From: Osedax fenrisi
Lineage: Eukaryota > Annelida > Polychaeta > Sabellida > Siboglinidae
Length of the DNA stretch: 64,000 nt
Direction of reading: 5' to 3'
Assembly: GCA_964019155.1 (NCBI GenBank)
Contig: OZ025244.1
Location: 29,974,968 to 30,038,967 of the forward strand
The position numbers were made by a program, and so were the translations under genes. The notes under the pieces are model-generated. The model saw only the letters and a program-made list of their open reading frames with translations. It searched no databases and was not told the origin of the DNA. Every line of letters starts with the position of its first letter. The stretch's first letter is position 1. Of the stretch, positions 35,394 through 46,616 are shown piece by piece.

Positions 35394-37320
35394 TTAATCT
35401 CTGTTTCCCATCACCGTCTTCAGTTCATCTGTAGTGCATCCGCTGTTTTCTCTAAGTTGTGCAGTATATATCTTATTCGGCCGTCCAGGTTTTCGTTGCC
35501 CATGTAAAGGTTCCCATAGAAGCACTTCGCTGATCATTTCTTCTCTGCTTCGCCAACAATGTCCTGAGAAACGCATCCTATGTTCTTTAATTGTAATCGT
35601 GATCTTTGGGATATTTCCATATAATTCATTATTAGACGTATGATCTTGCCATCTTTTATTTAAGGCAGCTCGTAGCATTCTTGTATATGCTCCATCAATC
35701 TTTTTCTCTAGAGAAGATGTTAATGTCCATGTGATGGAGCCATATACAAGGATCAATTCGACTGTGGCCCTAAAGACATTTTTCTTCAGCTTTACAGAGA
35801 AATTAGATTTCCATATTGATGTCATATTGCTTAGTGCGGCCCAAGCCTGTCCAATCCTTACATTGACGTCATGATCAGTAGATTCGACATATGTTCCAAG
35901 ATACTTGAAATCATTTACTTGTTTGATGATCTTACCCTTTAGACTTTTTATACAACTATTATTGTTCTGATTCAGAGAGATATATTCCGTTTTATCTGCA
36001 TTTACACCTAATCCTATTTCGGCTGCGGCTTCTTCGATTTTATGTAGCATTATATTCGCATCTTCAACGTTATCTGCTGTAATGGCTAAATCATCAGCAT
36101 AATCAGTATCAGTTATGTATATTGCAGGATGTCGGCTACTCATTCATTTTTTTATGGTGAGACCGAGATGTTTATTATCATCTAGTGATTTTCTAGAGAC
36201 ATAGTCTAAACATATTATAAAAAGGAAAGGTGCAAGCGTGTCTCCTTGTAATACCCCAGTAGTGATCTCGAAGTATTGTGTATCTCTATCTGGTGATCTA
36301 ACCATTGATCTTGTTTCTCGATAGAGTATCATGATTGCTTCTACTATTTCTGTGGGTATTCCATACGCAGAGAGAATATTTTTCATTTTACCGCGATGTA
36401 TCGAATCAAATGCTTTGGCGAAGTCTACAAACAATAGTGTGGCCGGTAGATTCTTTGATCTTACTCCTTCAATTATACGTCGGATTGTAAATATTTGTCC
36501 TGTAGTTGATCTATTCTGGCGAAAACCGTTCTGATTTTTCTGTAGGATAGGATCGATTTCCGGTCTTATGCGATTTAGGAGCATCAAATTATAAATTTTT
36601 GCTGCAATGGAAGTTAGGGTGATACCTCTATAATTGTTGGCCTGAGAAATGTCTCCTTTCTTCGGGAACTGTAAAAGACAGCCTTCAGTCCATCTTTTTA
36701 TTTTATTTTGAGAATATACGCTGTTACAGAAATTTAGCAAAATATTTTTAAATTCTGTCAGTTTCCAAACTTCAGCTGGAATTTCATCTAATCCACAAGC
36801 TTTGCCGTTATTTATGCTTTTAGTTGCATTATTAAGTTCTTGTATAGTGAACAGACCTATTTTTATATTCAACGTATTATGTATTTGTAGTATTTCTTCA
36901 TCATCATCATCTGTTTTGTTAAGTTGACTTCCGAGCAGTTCTTGGAACTGGTTATGCCATAGTTTTATTGCTCCATTGCTAGATCCTTTTAGTTTTGCGC
37001 TGTTCGAGTTCTTTCTACCACTAATTTCATTTAGGATTTTCCATGCAATAGAAGATTGTTTGTTTGCTGCCGCTATTTCGATATCTTTGAATTTTCTGTT
37101 AACATATTTACTCTGTTCTGCATCATATGCAGAAGTCAATTATTTTTTTATTTTATTAAATTTTATCTGATTTTCAAAAGAGATTTGAGAATCTTTAAGT
37201 TTTGCTGCTATATGTAAATCCTTGCGCTTTTGACAGATTTCATGGTTTTCCCATGGGATCCTTTTCTTCTGTTTTAACTTTAATGGTATATATTTAGCAG
37301 ATGATTCTTTACAGGCAGTT
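35394..37320 (-). pseudogene. LINE-E reverse transcriptase, two in-frame stops
   Basis: One continuous minus-strand frame from about 37320 to the stop at 35394-35396, interrupted only by TAA at 37140-37142 and TGA at 36144-36146. It contains SLTSAYDAEQSKY-type linker sequence, KKGDISQANNYRGITLTSIA, LLFVDFAKAFDSIHRGKMKN, TTGVLQGDTLAPFLFIICLD, the catalytic TDTDYADDLAITADNVEDAN, FKYLGTYVESTDHDVNVRIG, and the C-terminal DGAYTRMLRAALNKRWQDHT and RMRFSGHCWRSREE. These are diagnostic of the RTE clade. The TGA lies where related proteins usually have a basic residue (CGA to TGA would explain it). Long open frames imply a recent insertion. Confidence 0.9.
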
Positions 37321-38240
37321 TCAAAGTATTTGTAGCTGTGTTGGTTGATATTGTTTCTTCATCATTTTGCAGAGCCTCGAAACGGTTTTTAACTTCGATT
37401 ATGAACTTATTTCTTATATCGGCATTGTTTTTTAGGTTACTCCAGTCATACGGCTTTATTCTACATGATTTATTTTTATTAGCTCGTAGTGATAGTTGTA
37501 TATTAGCTGTTACAATGCGGTGGTCCGATGCTACACTAATAAATGAAGTATATGCTCTACAGTTTTGTACACTGTTTTTCCACTTCTTATTTATCAGTAC
37601 ATAATCAAGTTGAGCTAAAGTCTTGTTTAGTGCTTTATGTGTCCATAATTGTTCAACTTTTTTCTGGAAGTGTATATTTAAACATATCAGGTTATTTTCA
37701 TTTATGAAGTTGTGCAACATATTGCCATTTCTGTTAGCAGTTGTGAGATAGGAGAACTTAGAATTATTTAATTTACCAAGTTGTGCATTGAAATCACCTC
37801 CTATTACTAGAATATTATGTTTAGGTATCTGTCTTGTGAGGGATGCCAATTCCATATAGAATTGTTCAACTTTAAGTTCTTCGCTTACATTTGTTGGACT
37901 ATAGCATGATATTATAGTGGTGTTTGGAATACCATGGAAAGTGGCCACCATTATTCTTGGTGATATAGTTTCAATATTAGATAGAGAACTGTATGCTCTT
38001 GAATTAACGAGTAGGCCAATTCCACTTATAGAAGCATTTACACTATGTTTCCATGCTGAGCAGGTTATTAATTACCAATTGCCATAGGGTTTTTCTTTTA
38101 TGAGGATGTCATCATGTATGGCTCTATGTTCTTGAATACATATAATATCTTGACCTGTAGTTTCGGCAGAGGTTATTAGCTCTGGTATTTTTATAATTTT
38201 GTGTAGAGTCTGGGTATTGAAGGTTTAGATCTTAATATCT
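37280..38240 (-). pseudogene. LINE-E endonuclease, frameshifted
   Basis: Minus-strand AP-like endonuclease: DIICIQEHRAIHDDILIKEK near 38120, an in-frame stop after KPYGNW near 38075, then ISGIGLLVNSRAYSSL, ATFHGIPNTTIISCYSPTNV, HNILVIGGDFNAQLGK (near 37800) and FISVASDHRIVTANI (near 37530). A frameshift near 37330 separates it from the RT frame. Catalytic-type motifs (QEHR, GDFNAQLG, SDHR) are intact. The N-terminus is near 38230 (KIXTFNTQTLHKI, with a stop at X). Confidence 0.85.
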
Positions 38241-38712
38241 CTATTTGCCTTCATCAGTCTATTTTGATTTTTGTTCTCAGTATCTAATTTTTCGATTGCA
38301 AACTGAGAATTTGCAGGACGCGCTCCTTGTTTTGCCGCGTGACTAGCGATGCGGAATGTGAATGTATGTTTATGTGTGTGTCATGGTTTTGCTTTCAATA
38401 AATGATGTCAAATGTGTGGTCGCTACTCCATACACGAGTAACAGTACTCTATACCAGAGTTAATATACCTCACCGAAAACTTTTTAATCATAGATATTAA
38501 GGTATCGCCTCACCATTTCCAACACCCTGCTCCCGATGTTTTCATGTTACCCTGCTCGGGTGGCTTACAGGTACTATGCCTTGCCAAAGGGCATCCTGGA
38601 TTTTATCCCGAACTGCTTATTAGATATTTACAGTTAATCACCATATCTGGTGGCCGTTCCCCTATCCGCAACCCGGGGATCCGGTGGATGGGAGTTTTCA
38701 TCACCACACCAC

Positions 38713-38727
38713 TATATATTATATAAT

Positions 38728-38776
<49 letters not shown>

Positions 38777-39430
38777 AATATTATATTATATTATATTATA
38801 TATATATTAAACAATTTCACTAATGTAACATTATAGATAGAATTGATCTTATAGATAATTTTTCAATTATTTCTTATATTAAAACCATCGTTATATGTTT
38901 TCTATATCCGAGGTCCCTGAGAGCAAAGTGTAGTATATATATTCTATAGTGTGGTATAAATGAATGAAGATTACTACTGAAGTTAACATATACATCCACA
39001 TAATTAAGAAAGCTAAGAGATAGATAAATTACAAGACTGGGTGTTGCAGAAGATTTTAGGAATTACAAAATATAGTTGTAGAATATAGATAATTAAATAT
39101 TAATACATAAATTAAGAATAAACAATACAATGCGATACAGTATGTACTACGTGCTACATCGATACAAGAAGCATACCTATAGCATATGCATAACAACATT
39201 ACACACAACGATATGCAGTAAAGAAGACATATCTGATAGCAGTAGTGTGCGCATGTCATACGTTTGTGTTCTATAGTTATGGTAAACATTATGTAATAGT
39301 ATATATATACATCGGTTACATATATGCATCGGTTAATATCACTCTGTAAGATAAATAATATTGGTTTTGTTAATTATATAAAGAAGTTATATGAATCGGT
39401 CTAATATATAAATATATATATATATAATCC

Positions 39431-39462
<32 letters not shown>

Positions 39463-39601
39463 ATATAATAAAAATAATAATATATTTAGAGATGTTCTTT
39501 AATGTAAACATTGTAAATTTATAGATATTATTTATATAATAAACTGTGATTAGAAAAATATTATTTTTACGATTTCATATTAATATAAAGATATAATTTA
39601 A

Positions 39602-39648
<47 letters not shown>

Positions 39649-39653
39649 AAATA
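38713..39653. other. A+T-rich spacer with one unassigned small ORF
   Basis: Contains (AT)n arrays at about 38715-38800, 39410-39465 and 39605-39640. A 77-codon minus-strand frame at 39056-39289 (starting MFTITIEHKRMTCAHYCYQI) is rich in C, Y and hydrophobic residues. It was not recognised and could be chance. Confidence 0.35.
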
Positions 39654-40319
39654 CTAACATGTGTTGCAAGTTGGTAATGTTATATTATTACAGTCTCCTG
39701 ATCCAGTCTTATTCTTAATAAAACATTCTAAGCTGGTTTTATTTAACTTTGAACTTGAGCAAATATTATTAGTATATAAGGTAGATGTAATGTCACCGTT
39801 CATACTTGCCAACCAATACATGTCACAATCACATGTAAACTTATTATAATCTATGATTAAATACGTAGATTTCATTAAGAATCCTTTAAATAATGATTTA
39901 TCTAGAACCTTCAAGAGATTATGATCTAAATACAAGTATGTTAATTTTAGAAATATATTTAAATTCAAGTTAAATTCGTGTATTTTATTGTTAGTTAGAT
40001 ATATTGTAATAAGTAGTGGATTATGGTCAAACATAGTACTATTTATAATAGTTATCAAATTATTATTTAACTTTATATATTTTAATTTTGTCAATTTTAG
40101 AAATGCATTAGTATGTATGTATGAAATGTTATTATTGGGTATTTGTAAATCAGTCAATATATTATTGATAAGTTTGTGATCTGTGTTAAAGAATGCAAAC
40201 TCATGCAGGGTTTTAATAGATTTACCTTTGCATATAAATGTATCTATGTCGTTGCCGCGTATTGCATATTTTTGTAATATTCCTTGTTTATTAATTTGTT
40301 CATCTTTACAATTTTGTAA
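39654..40319 (-). CDS. Leucine-rich-repeat protein exon with cysteine-rich C-cap
   Basis: A minus-strand exon of 222 codons from an acceptor (attttag at 40320-40326) to the stop at 39654-39656. Residues 1-60 form an N-terminal cap with two cysteines (QNC; FICKGKSIKTLHEFAFF). About four LRRs follow: LTDLQIPNNNISYIHTNAF, LKYIKLNNNLITIINSTMF, LITIYLTNNKIHEFNLNL, LTYLYLDHNLLKVLDKSLF. An LRRCT-like cap comes last, TCDCDMYWLAS with later NNICSS, LECF and GSGDC cysteines. There is no transmembrane segment in this exon. Asparagine richness follows base composition. It is paralogous to 1-287. A donor-like gttagt overlaps the stop, so the true 3' end could continue by splicing. An upstream signal-peptide exon was not identified. 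Probable secreted or surface binding protein; partner unknown. Confidence 0.8.
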   Translation of the reverse strand, partial: LQNCKDEQINKQGILQKYAIRGNDIDTFICKGKSIKTLHEFAFFNTDHKLINNILTDLQIPNNNISYIHTNAFLKLTKLKYIKLNNNLITIINSTMFDHNPLLITIYLTNNKIHEFNLNLNIFLKLTYLYLDHNLLKVLDKSLFKGFLMKSTYLIIDYNKFTCDCDMYWLASMNGDITSTLYTNNICSSSKLNKTSLECFIKNKTGSGDCNNITLPTCNTC

Positions 40320-40364
40320 CTAAAATAATATATATTATTATAAATATATCACCTAATAAAATAA

Positions 40365-40402
<38 letters not shown>

Positions 40403-40405
<3 letters not shown>

Positions 40406-40514
40406 TGACTTGTATATACATGATCAAATAACAGTTGTTCTTACGAGTTAAGATAATAGTAGTCCTTAGATACATATATGTATATATATACATATTCGAC
40501 TGCCAATATTTCAA

Positions 40515-40565
<51 letters not shown>

Positions 40566-41261
40566 AAATGATAAAATATAATATATGTAGGTATTATAAT
40601 CCCTATTGGTATAATAATAAATATTAGATTATTCAAATAAACTAAGTTTATATAAATTAATTTCTGATTTATCTATTTATGTTAGGTTGTTAATATATTA
40701 ATATATTACCTATAGGTAATTAAGAAATTATTTTTGATTGATTTCTAGTGAGCCGAAGCTTAACCGATAGATTTTATAAAATTTGCTATATTAAACGATT
40801 ACAATTGTCCATTATAAAACACACTATTTATTTTATAATAATAGAATATATTTTTGTATTTTCTATATAAAAAATAGAATTAAAAAAAAAATTCCTGGAA
40901 ATTTCTTGGAATTTTAACAGTGCACTATACTGCACTATACTGCACTGTACAATGTACAGTGTACATGTAAAACATCGTAAAAATGACGAAAAAAAAAGAT
41001 TGACAGTATGTCGTGTCGTAAAAAATGACTCAAAAAAATTGAAACATACATATATTCTTAGAATTTCAATAGCTATAAGATGCAATGTGTCCAAAAAAAA
41101 CTTTTTTTCTATGATCACCCTTAACACACGTGCACTCCGAGGTGGTCCATTATTTGACTTGTATCTACATGATCAAGTAACAGTTGTTATTACTAGTTAA
41201 GATAATAGTAGTCCTTAGATACATATATGTATATATACATATTCGACTGCCAATATTTCAA

Positions 41262-41278
<17 letters not shown>
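40403..41278. repeat. 125-bp direct repeats 746 bp apart
   Basis: attatttgacttgtatatac...tatttcaactaa at about 40402-40519 recurs almost identically at about 41150-41262, each followed by (AT)n. The enclosed 620 bp includes part of the A/B-duplicated LRR upstream region and a tgcactatac triplet (40920-40950). This could be solo terminal repeats of an unknown element or a local tandem duplication. Confidence 0.65.
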
Positions 41279-41305
<27 letters not shown>

Positions 41306-41319
41306 ACCTCTATACTATA

Positions 41320-42335
41320 GTATTATATAATGCGTACTAAAATTAGCATATATTTATTGATAATATTATTTTAATATTTAGAAATATAAATGATATTTAA
41401 GAAGAGTGATGTATAGTTAACTACAATGTATAATGTTAACGTGGTAACACTAGTCAATTGCAGTAGCGGAGATTATATTTAATATAGATACAAACATGTA
41501 TATAGGTATATATAGTATATATAAATATATATATATATATACCTATATACTATATATTATATGTACCTACATATATGTAGGTATATAAATAAGTTCAATA
41601 AATAAGCAAATATAATACCTAGAATTACTGTATAGGTGTATGGATATATATATTTTTTTTTATTTGGCGGAATCCTTTCATCCCATCCAGGAATTTAGAT
41701 GAAGTTTTCACTTATAACCATATATGGCTGTATAGACTTTATAATGTCCCTTCGAAGCCGTTCTCGTGTTAAGGCATCCATGGTTTTAACAAAGATCCGA
41801 TCATTTATTTATACACAATTATATCAGATCACTTCTAAATAATATTTTAAGACCCATTATAAAATTAATTAATGACTGGATGAGGCTCGAACCCGTGTCC
41901 TACTGCTTGTGTGTCTGACGCCTTATCCAACTGAGCCACACAGACAGTTATTATATATATATATATATATATTGAAACTATATATGTGAATAATAAATAA
42001 TCTAAATTATACATACATATACTATAGTATATATATATAATACTAACTGCATTCATCAAATATATATTAAGTATTGTAAAATATATAATTACTAAATAAT
42101 TTGTTAATGAATTCATTTATATAACTGTACTATTACTACTAAATATACTTGATAAATTATTATAACGTAAATATATTTACATGTAATATATGTATATATA
42201 CAAAAATTAAGTTATAATAAATATTAAACAAATTCTCTAATTAATTAAATTTTAAATAATTCAGTTTATTATTTAAAATTATTTATTTCGTGTTATGTAA
42301 ATATAAATAACTAATTCTATAAAATATTATAGATA
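41320..42335. repeat. Segmental duplication copy B, upstream part
   Basis: Counterpart of 8225-8415 and 9660-10080. Copy B carries a SINE (41652-41949) where copy A has only an (AT)n array, lacks the PIF-like element, and stops at the 3' tail of LINE-C copy 2, exactly where copy A meets hAT copy 1. Confidence 0.75.
41652..41949 (-). mobile_element. tRNA-derived SINE, copy 1
   Basis: The minus-strand 5' end is a tRNA-like head with a clear A box (tggctcagttgg, complement of 41927-41938) and B box (ggttcgagcct, complement of 41883-41893). A body of about 220 bp follows, ending ccaaataaaaaaaa. It is transcribed by RNA polymerase III if active. A second copy is at 52167-52467. The head is too diverged and too tailed to be a functional tRNA gene. 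Confidence 0.8.
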
Positions 42336-42342
42336 TATCTAT

Positions 42343-43310
42343 GTAGTAGTAGTAGTAATAGTATTTATTTATACACAAAGATTAATATAATATTCTACAA
42401 TGTGTTTTACTGTTTGTCAAACAGTTTACAGGTGTGGGTTCCCGGATGATTTAACGATTATCCGTAAAAATAATATAATAAAATAAAATAACATTCTTAA
42501 AATAATAATATAATAATAATATAATAATACGATTAGATTTCAAAGAGGGTTAGATATGTGGTATTTTAGTGGGGAACGTTTAAATAGCTCCTTGAGTTTA
42601 TATTTGAAAGTGGTGATTGAGATATCTTCTTTGCGTATGGATTGGGGAAGTTTATTCCAGAGAGTTGCACCTCTCCAGCTAAATCGTTTGTTACCGTACT
42701 TTCGTAGTCGTGTAGTCGGTATGTCAAGTCTATATGTTTGTCTCAGTTGTCTGTTAGTGGTTTGTTTGTGAAGTAAAGTATGTAAATTATGAGGTTGAGT
42801 TGTTTTTGTAGTTTTGTAAAGTATAGTTAGTAGTTTAATGTTGATGTTGTCAATTGTAGGTAGCCAGTTTAGTGATTTCCGTAAGTTCGTAATGCTAGTA
42901 GTGTAATCTGTGTTTTTTAGATTAAAAATAATTCTAGTAGTTCTATTTACTAATCGGTCAATATTTTTAGTAACTGTTTTGTTTTCTCCGGCTAGTAAAG
43001 AGTTACAGTATAGAAATCTAGACATTATCAGTGACTTTGATAGAATTATAGCTGTTTGTTTGGTTAAGTATGGTCTTAGTTTTTTTAAATTATATATATG
43101 AAAGGAAGAAGTTTGTTTCATTTTACTGATATGTTTAGTAAAGTCGAGTTTGTTAGTAAAGTGGAAACCTAAGTATTTTGTATTTTCAGTCGGTATTATA
43201 TTTATGTTATTTATATTTTTTAGTGGAACTGTAGTATTGATCGTGGAATTGGTTATAAAGTTGATTAGTTCAGTTTTTGTTGGATTTATTAATAAATTAT
43301 TTTTTGTAAA
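42343..43310 (-). mobile_element. LINE-C family copy 2, 5'-truncated
   Basis: Nearly identical to the 3' kilobase of LINE-C (27000-27957), in reverse orientation, ending in a (TAC)n-like tail at 42343-42360. Truncated at about 43310 within the RT C-terminal region. It has inserted beside LINE-D. Confidence 0.85.
42540..43121 (-). pseudogene. LINE-C copy 2, intact C-terminal ORF2 frame
   Basis: A 193-codon open frame (MKQTSSFHIYNLKKLRPYLT through RSPLKYHISNPL) covering the domain after the RT palm, ending at the natural stop. It shows that the interruption after SFHI in the full copy at 27216 is a 7-bp deletion. Residue differences from copy 1 are very few, so both copies derive from a recent source. 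It lacks the catalytic palm and endonuclease and so cannot mobilise itself. Confidence 0.85.
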
Positions 43311-43324
43311 TCAATTCTATCATA

Positions 43325-44383
43325 CTTACTTACATTTTACTTTTTTTAGTTTAAGGACTGCAAGTGCGTGAGCAATCGGTCTTCCGTGGGAGGGAAATTA
43401 TTGAGTGGAGGGAAGGCAAGGGAGAAGTAATGAGTCTTGAGGTGGATTTTAAAGGATGGAGTTGATGAGTTTATTCGTAGGTGTTTGGGTAGGGAGTTCC
43501 AGTGATAAGGGGCAGATAGGGCAAAGGAGCGTATATTTGAAGAATGGAGTTTGTAAAAATGGGGAGTGGTAAGGATAAAGGTATTGGAGGAACGGGTCTG
43601 GAGTGTAGTGATGGGTATGTGTATATGTAGGAGGGAGGCAAGGTAGTCAGGGGAGTTGTGGTGAATAGCTTTGTGGATGGTTAGGGAGAGTTTGTACTTT
43701 ATACGATAGGGTACTGTCATATAGTGTAGTTGTTTTAGGAGAGGAGTAATGGAGTCAGGGGAACGTCGGGGAAGAAAAGTTGACGCAGCGAACAACATCG
43801 TTTTGGAGTCGCTGTAGTTTGATGAGTTTGTAGTCAGGGAGGTTAAAGAGTAGGGAGTTGCAATAGTCGAATAGGGGGATGATGTAGGAGGAGGCAATGG
43901 TAATAGCGATGGGGAGGGGAATGGAGCGTCGGATTAAGCGGAGGCAGTGTAGGTGGTAGTGGATGGATGTATGCATGCGTATAAGATGATAGTCAAGAGA
44001 AAGGATGGTATCAATGGGTGGTGTGGAAGCCAAGGTTTCTGACGTTTTGAGAGTAGGGGATGTGATGTATTGTCGAGTGAGATGGGGGTGGTAAAGGGAG
44101 GGTGGAGGAGCGTAGTGGTAAGTGGAGAAAGATAGCTTCCGTTTTAGTGGGGTTAAGTTTTAGGAAGTTGGAGGTAATCCATTGGTGTATGGACTTGATA
44201 CAGGAGGAGAGTCGATTAGGGGCATAAGTAGGGGAATCTGTGCAGTTTAGATATAGTTGAAGGTCGTCAGCGTAAGTATGGAAGGAGATGTCGGGGTAGT
44301 CAGTGAAGATGTCAAACAAGGGGAGGAGGTAAATATTGAAGAGGAGTGGGCCGAGGATAGAACCCTGGGGGCACCATGAGTAT
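43325..44383 (-). pseudogene. L2-like LINE-D: RT palm to C-terminus, G+C-rich
   Basis: Minus-strand fragment starting at the RT motif GAPQGSILGPLLFNIYLLP (44380-44320), then DISFHTYADDLQLYLNCTD with the catalytic dyad (near 44270), FLKLNPTKTEAIFLHLP, FDYCNSLLFNLPDYKLIKLQ, and the C-terminal SAPYHWNSLPKHLRINSS and KIHLKTHYFSL (stop at 43346). Two frame breaks (near 44020 and 43830). It is markedly G+C-richer and serine/proline-richer than LINE-A and LINE-C, so it is a separate family or a recent arrival. The 3' end abuts LINE-C copy 2. Confidence 0.85.
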
Positions 44384-44730
44384 CATATATGAAGTATATT
44401 ATTCAATAAACAACTGCGTACATGCATTTATTAATATATAATTTATAATATAGTATATAGTATATATATATATATATTGATCTCGTATTCTATTTCGGAC
44501 ATTGTTCACAAGGAATACCCCTTGACTGTTTTTCCATGTTTATATATATATATATATATATACTATATATTTATATACTATATACTATATTATAAATTAT
44601 ATATTAATAAATGCATGTACGCAGTTGTTTATTGAATAATATACTTCATATATGATACTCATGGTGCCCCCAGGGTTTTATCCTCGGCCCACTCCTCTTC
44701 AATATTTACCTCCTCCCCTTGTTTGACATC
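44308..44730. repeat. Inverted duplication containing LINE-D RT sequence
   Basis: Left arm about 44308-44468 and right arm about 44571-44730 are reverse complements with only one or two differences, around a loop of about 100 bp. Each arm holds the QGS(I/F)LGPLLFNIY-coding stretch of LINE-D plus about 80 bp of A+T-rich flank. The right arm stops at gacatc next to (AT)n. Confidence 0.85.
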
Positions 44731-44814
44731 TTATATATATATATATATGTTGACTCCGGAAAACGGAGAATTATAGTTCGAGAAAGGTTATATATTGTAT
44801 TGAAAGGAAAGGAC

Positions 44815-44995
44815 AAGAATTGTGGAGACTGTGGTGTGGTTCGTGGATGGACGTGGATGGGGAATGGGGTGTGGTTCATGGATGGGGGTAGTAGGGAATG
44901 GGGGTTTTAGTGGATGGGATATATGGGGAATGGGTGTGTTCGTGGATGTAGATTTATGGGAATGGAGGATGGACGTGTTGGTCGAATAAAGAAAC
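44815..44995 (+). repeat. G-rich, GGATGGGG-like degenerate repeats
   Basis: Repeated tggatggggaatgggg-like words with many runs of three to five G on the plus strand, ending gtcgaataaagaaacctcaa (polyA-like AATAAA). Potential G-quadruplex former; possibly the 3' UTR of an unidentified retroelement. Confidence 0.55.
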
Positions 44996-45184
44996 CTCAA
45001 ACTAAAACAAATATGGATACATATGTAACATCATAAATATAATCAGTCATGATTAAATATGTATCTATCGAGACGTTCTTATAATTAATATGATATGATT
45101 TACTAGCCTTTCAGTACACTGTATGCTGTTTGCACTAATAAACCATATCATACCGAAATTAAGTTCGAGAATTCTCGATAATAA

Positions 45185-45250
45185 TGAGATCACGTGATGG
45201 GCGTAGTGGGCGTATCTCTAATTAGCTAACTATATAAAACTAGTTAATCT
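45185..45250 (+). promoter_or_regulatory. Candidate RNA polymerase II core promoter
   Basis: atcacgtgatgggcg (E-box CACGTG), gggcgtagtgggcg (GC-box-like pair) and a TATA box ctatataaaac at about 45229-45239 lie in the expected order. About 200 bp downstream the DNA becomes C-rich and T-rich. An 89-codon frame with a non-ATG start (45468-45734) was not recognised. It could serve a host gene or be an element promoter. Confidence 0.35.
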
Positions 45251-45744
45251 AATTATAAACTACGCTCTCTTTTACAATTTACAAATCAGATATCAAAAAA
45301 ACAAATTTCCGAAAATAGCAAATCAACATTTATACAAATTACTTAATATTCAAATTCGTTCAAGCCACATTTACTAATTGAAATTTACAAAACCGAAATA
45401 CAAATTATATAAAAACACTAATAACTAAATATATTAAATCAACATGTATACTTAGTGCATAACACATTTGTACCTACATACAGTTATATACGTAATTACC
45501 ATACTACATTCACCCCAACCGAACAAATATTACCCCATTTATTCAATTACTCGCTTTAAGTTTATTATATTCTCACTTTTAACACATTCATTGTTCTTAA
45601 TTCTATACACCGCATTATCTTATAATTTTTCTATTACTATCCACTTCTTATATCCCCAACTATTTGATAACTTCCTCCTTCCCACCATTCTATGTGTTAC
45701 TCTCACAATTTCTCCAACTTCAAATAACCTATAGGTTATGTATA

Positions 45745-46030
45745 CATCATATTTCTTTGCCTACTAGTAAAATATTCGGTGGAATCAGCATTAATAATTT
45801 TTTCTTCGTTTTCCGTACTTGTTGATAAGTTTTCTCGTCCAAGTCCGTATTATCGATAAGGTAACTGATTTGTTTGCCTTCATCTAATACATTTTCTAGA
45901 AACAATCAATATTAGAATCACTCACTTATTTAGTATATAACTTTCTGTAGCAATATTTTTTGCGGAATGAGAAGTCCAATCTGTACTAGGCAATGTTTTT
46001 TTTCGCAGGTGTATGTGTACATTCTTGATC
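45745..46030 (-). other. Unassigned coding-like block
   Basis: Minus-strand frames with balanced composition: KNVHIHLRKKTLPSTDWTSH (about 46010-45950) and ENVLDEGKQISYLIDNTDLD (about 45895-45835). An acceptor-like tgtttctag lies at 45898. The segments do not join in phase, so this is more likely a decayed gene or transposase than an intact one. Not recognised. Confidence 0.25.
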
Positions 46031-46616
46031 GGAATAAAACATGCAAGTACCCTATACAAATACAAATGACCTATTATATATAGATATTGACCATATATTT
46101 AGAGGATAGAAAATCAAAATGATCGCCAACCCTCCGCTTTCAATTTTATTTAACATTGCAAATAAATGCAATAACGCTGGGGATGAATTAACTATGATCT
46201 ATATTTGTAAACTATTTGTAAAGCAAAGATCTAGAGGGTACTGTATCATAATTAATATATCTTTAACGTTGTAATATGTCATTCTATAAGTTATTGAAAT
46301 ATAGATAGTTGTATCAAAGTAAGCATTGGTTGTATCGAATTATTTCTAAACCACGTAATGAGCTTTAAATCAATTGAACAATTTGAAAAATTATTCAAAG
46401 TATTTAGATTATATCAATTATAAAATATTATAATTTTGCTAAAATAACATTAATATATAACCATAAATAGTATAGTAAATAGCAAAGCTTTGTGTTATTA
46501 CATACATACATACATACACATTCATAATATTTAAAATAAATTAGTTTCACAATAAATATATTATAAACATATTTTACATATTATAATAATACATTTATTA
46601 TATATATATATATATA
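46031..46616. other. Spacer, nothing recognised
   Basis: A+T-rich DNA with one block, agcggagggttggcgatc (inverted, about 46120-46140), that looks like a transposon end but has no partner in the window. Confidence 0.4.

Larger units (their letters stand above)
35340..38712 (-). mobile_element. RTE-like LINE (LINE-E), near full length
   Basis: About 3.37 kb on the minus strand, the usual RTE size. A G+C-rich 5' region (38712-38250, including gcaacccggggatccggtgg inverted) is followed by endonuclease, RT and a very short 3' UTR containing the hairpin cgagcaagctcg and an aaggtaaggtaa tail (35340-35352). Inserted between copy C and LRR copy B. Confidence 0.85.

Noticed and set aside
40403..41278. 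LTR retrotransposon
   Set aside because: No tRNA primer-binding site, polypurine tract, TG..CA ends or gag/pol frames between the direct repeats.
41876..41949. A tRNA gene
   Set aside because: A and B boxes are present but the cloverleaf is imperfect and the sequence continues into a repeated body with a tail, so it is a SINE head.
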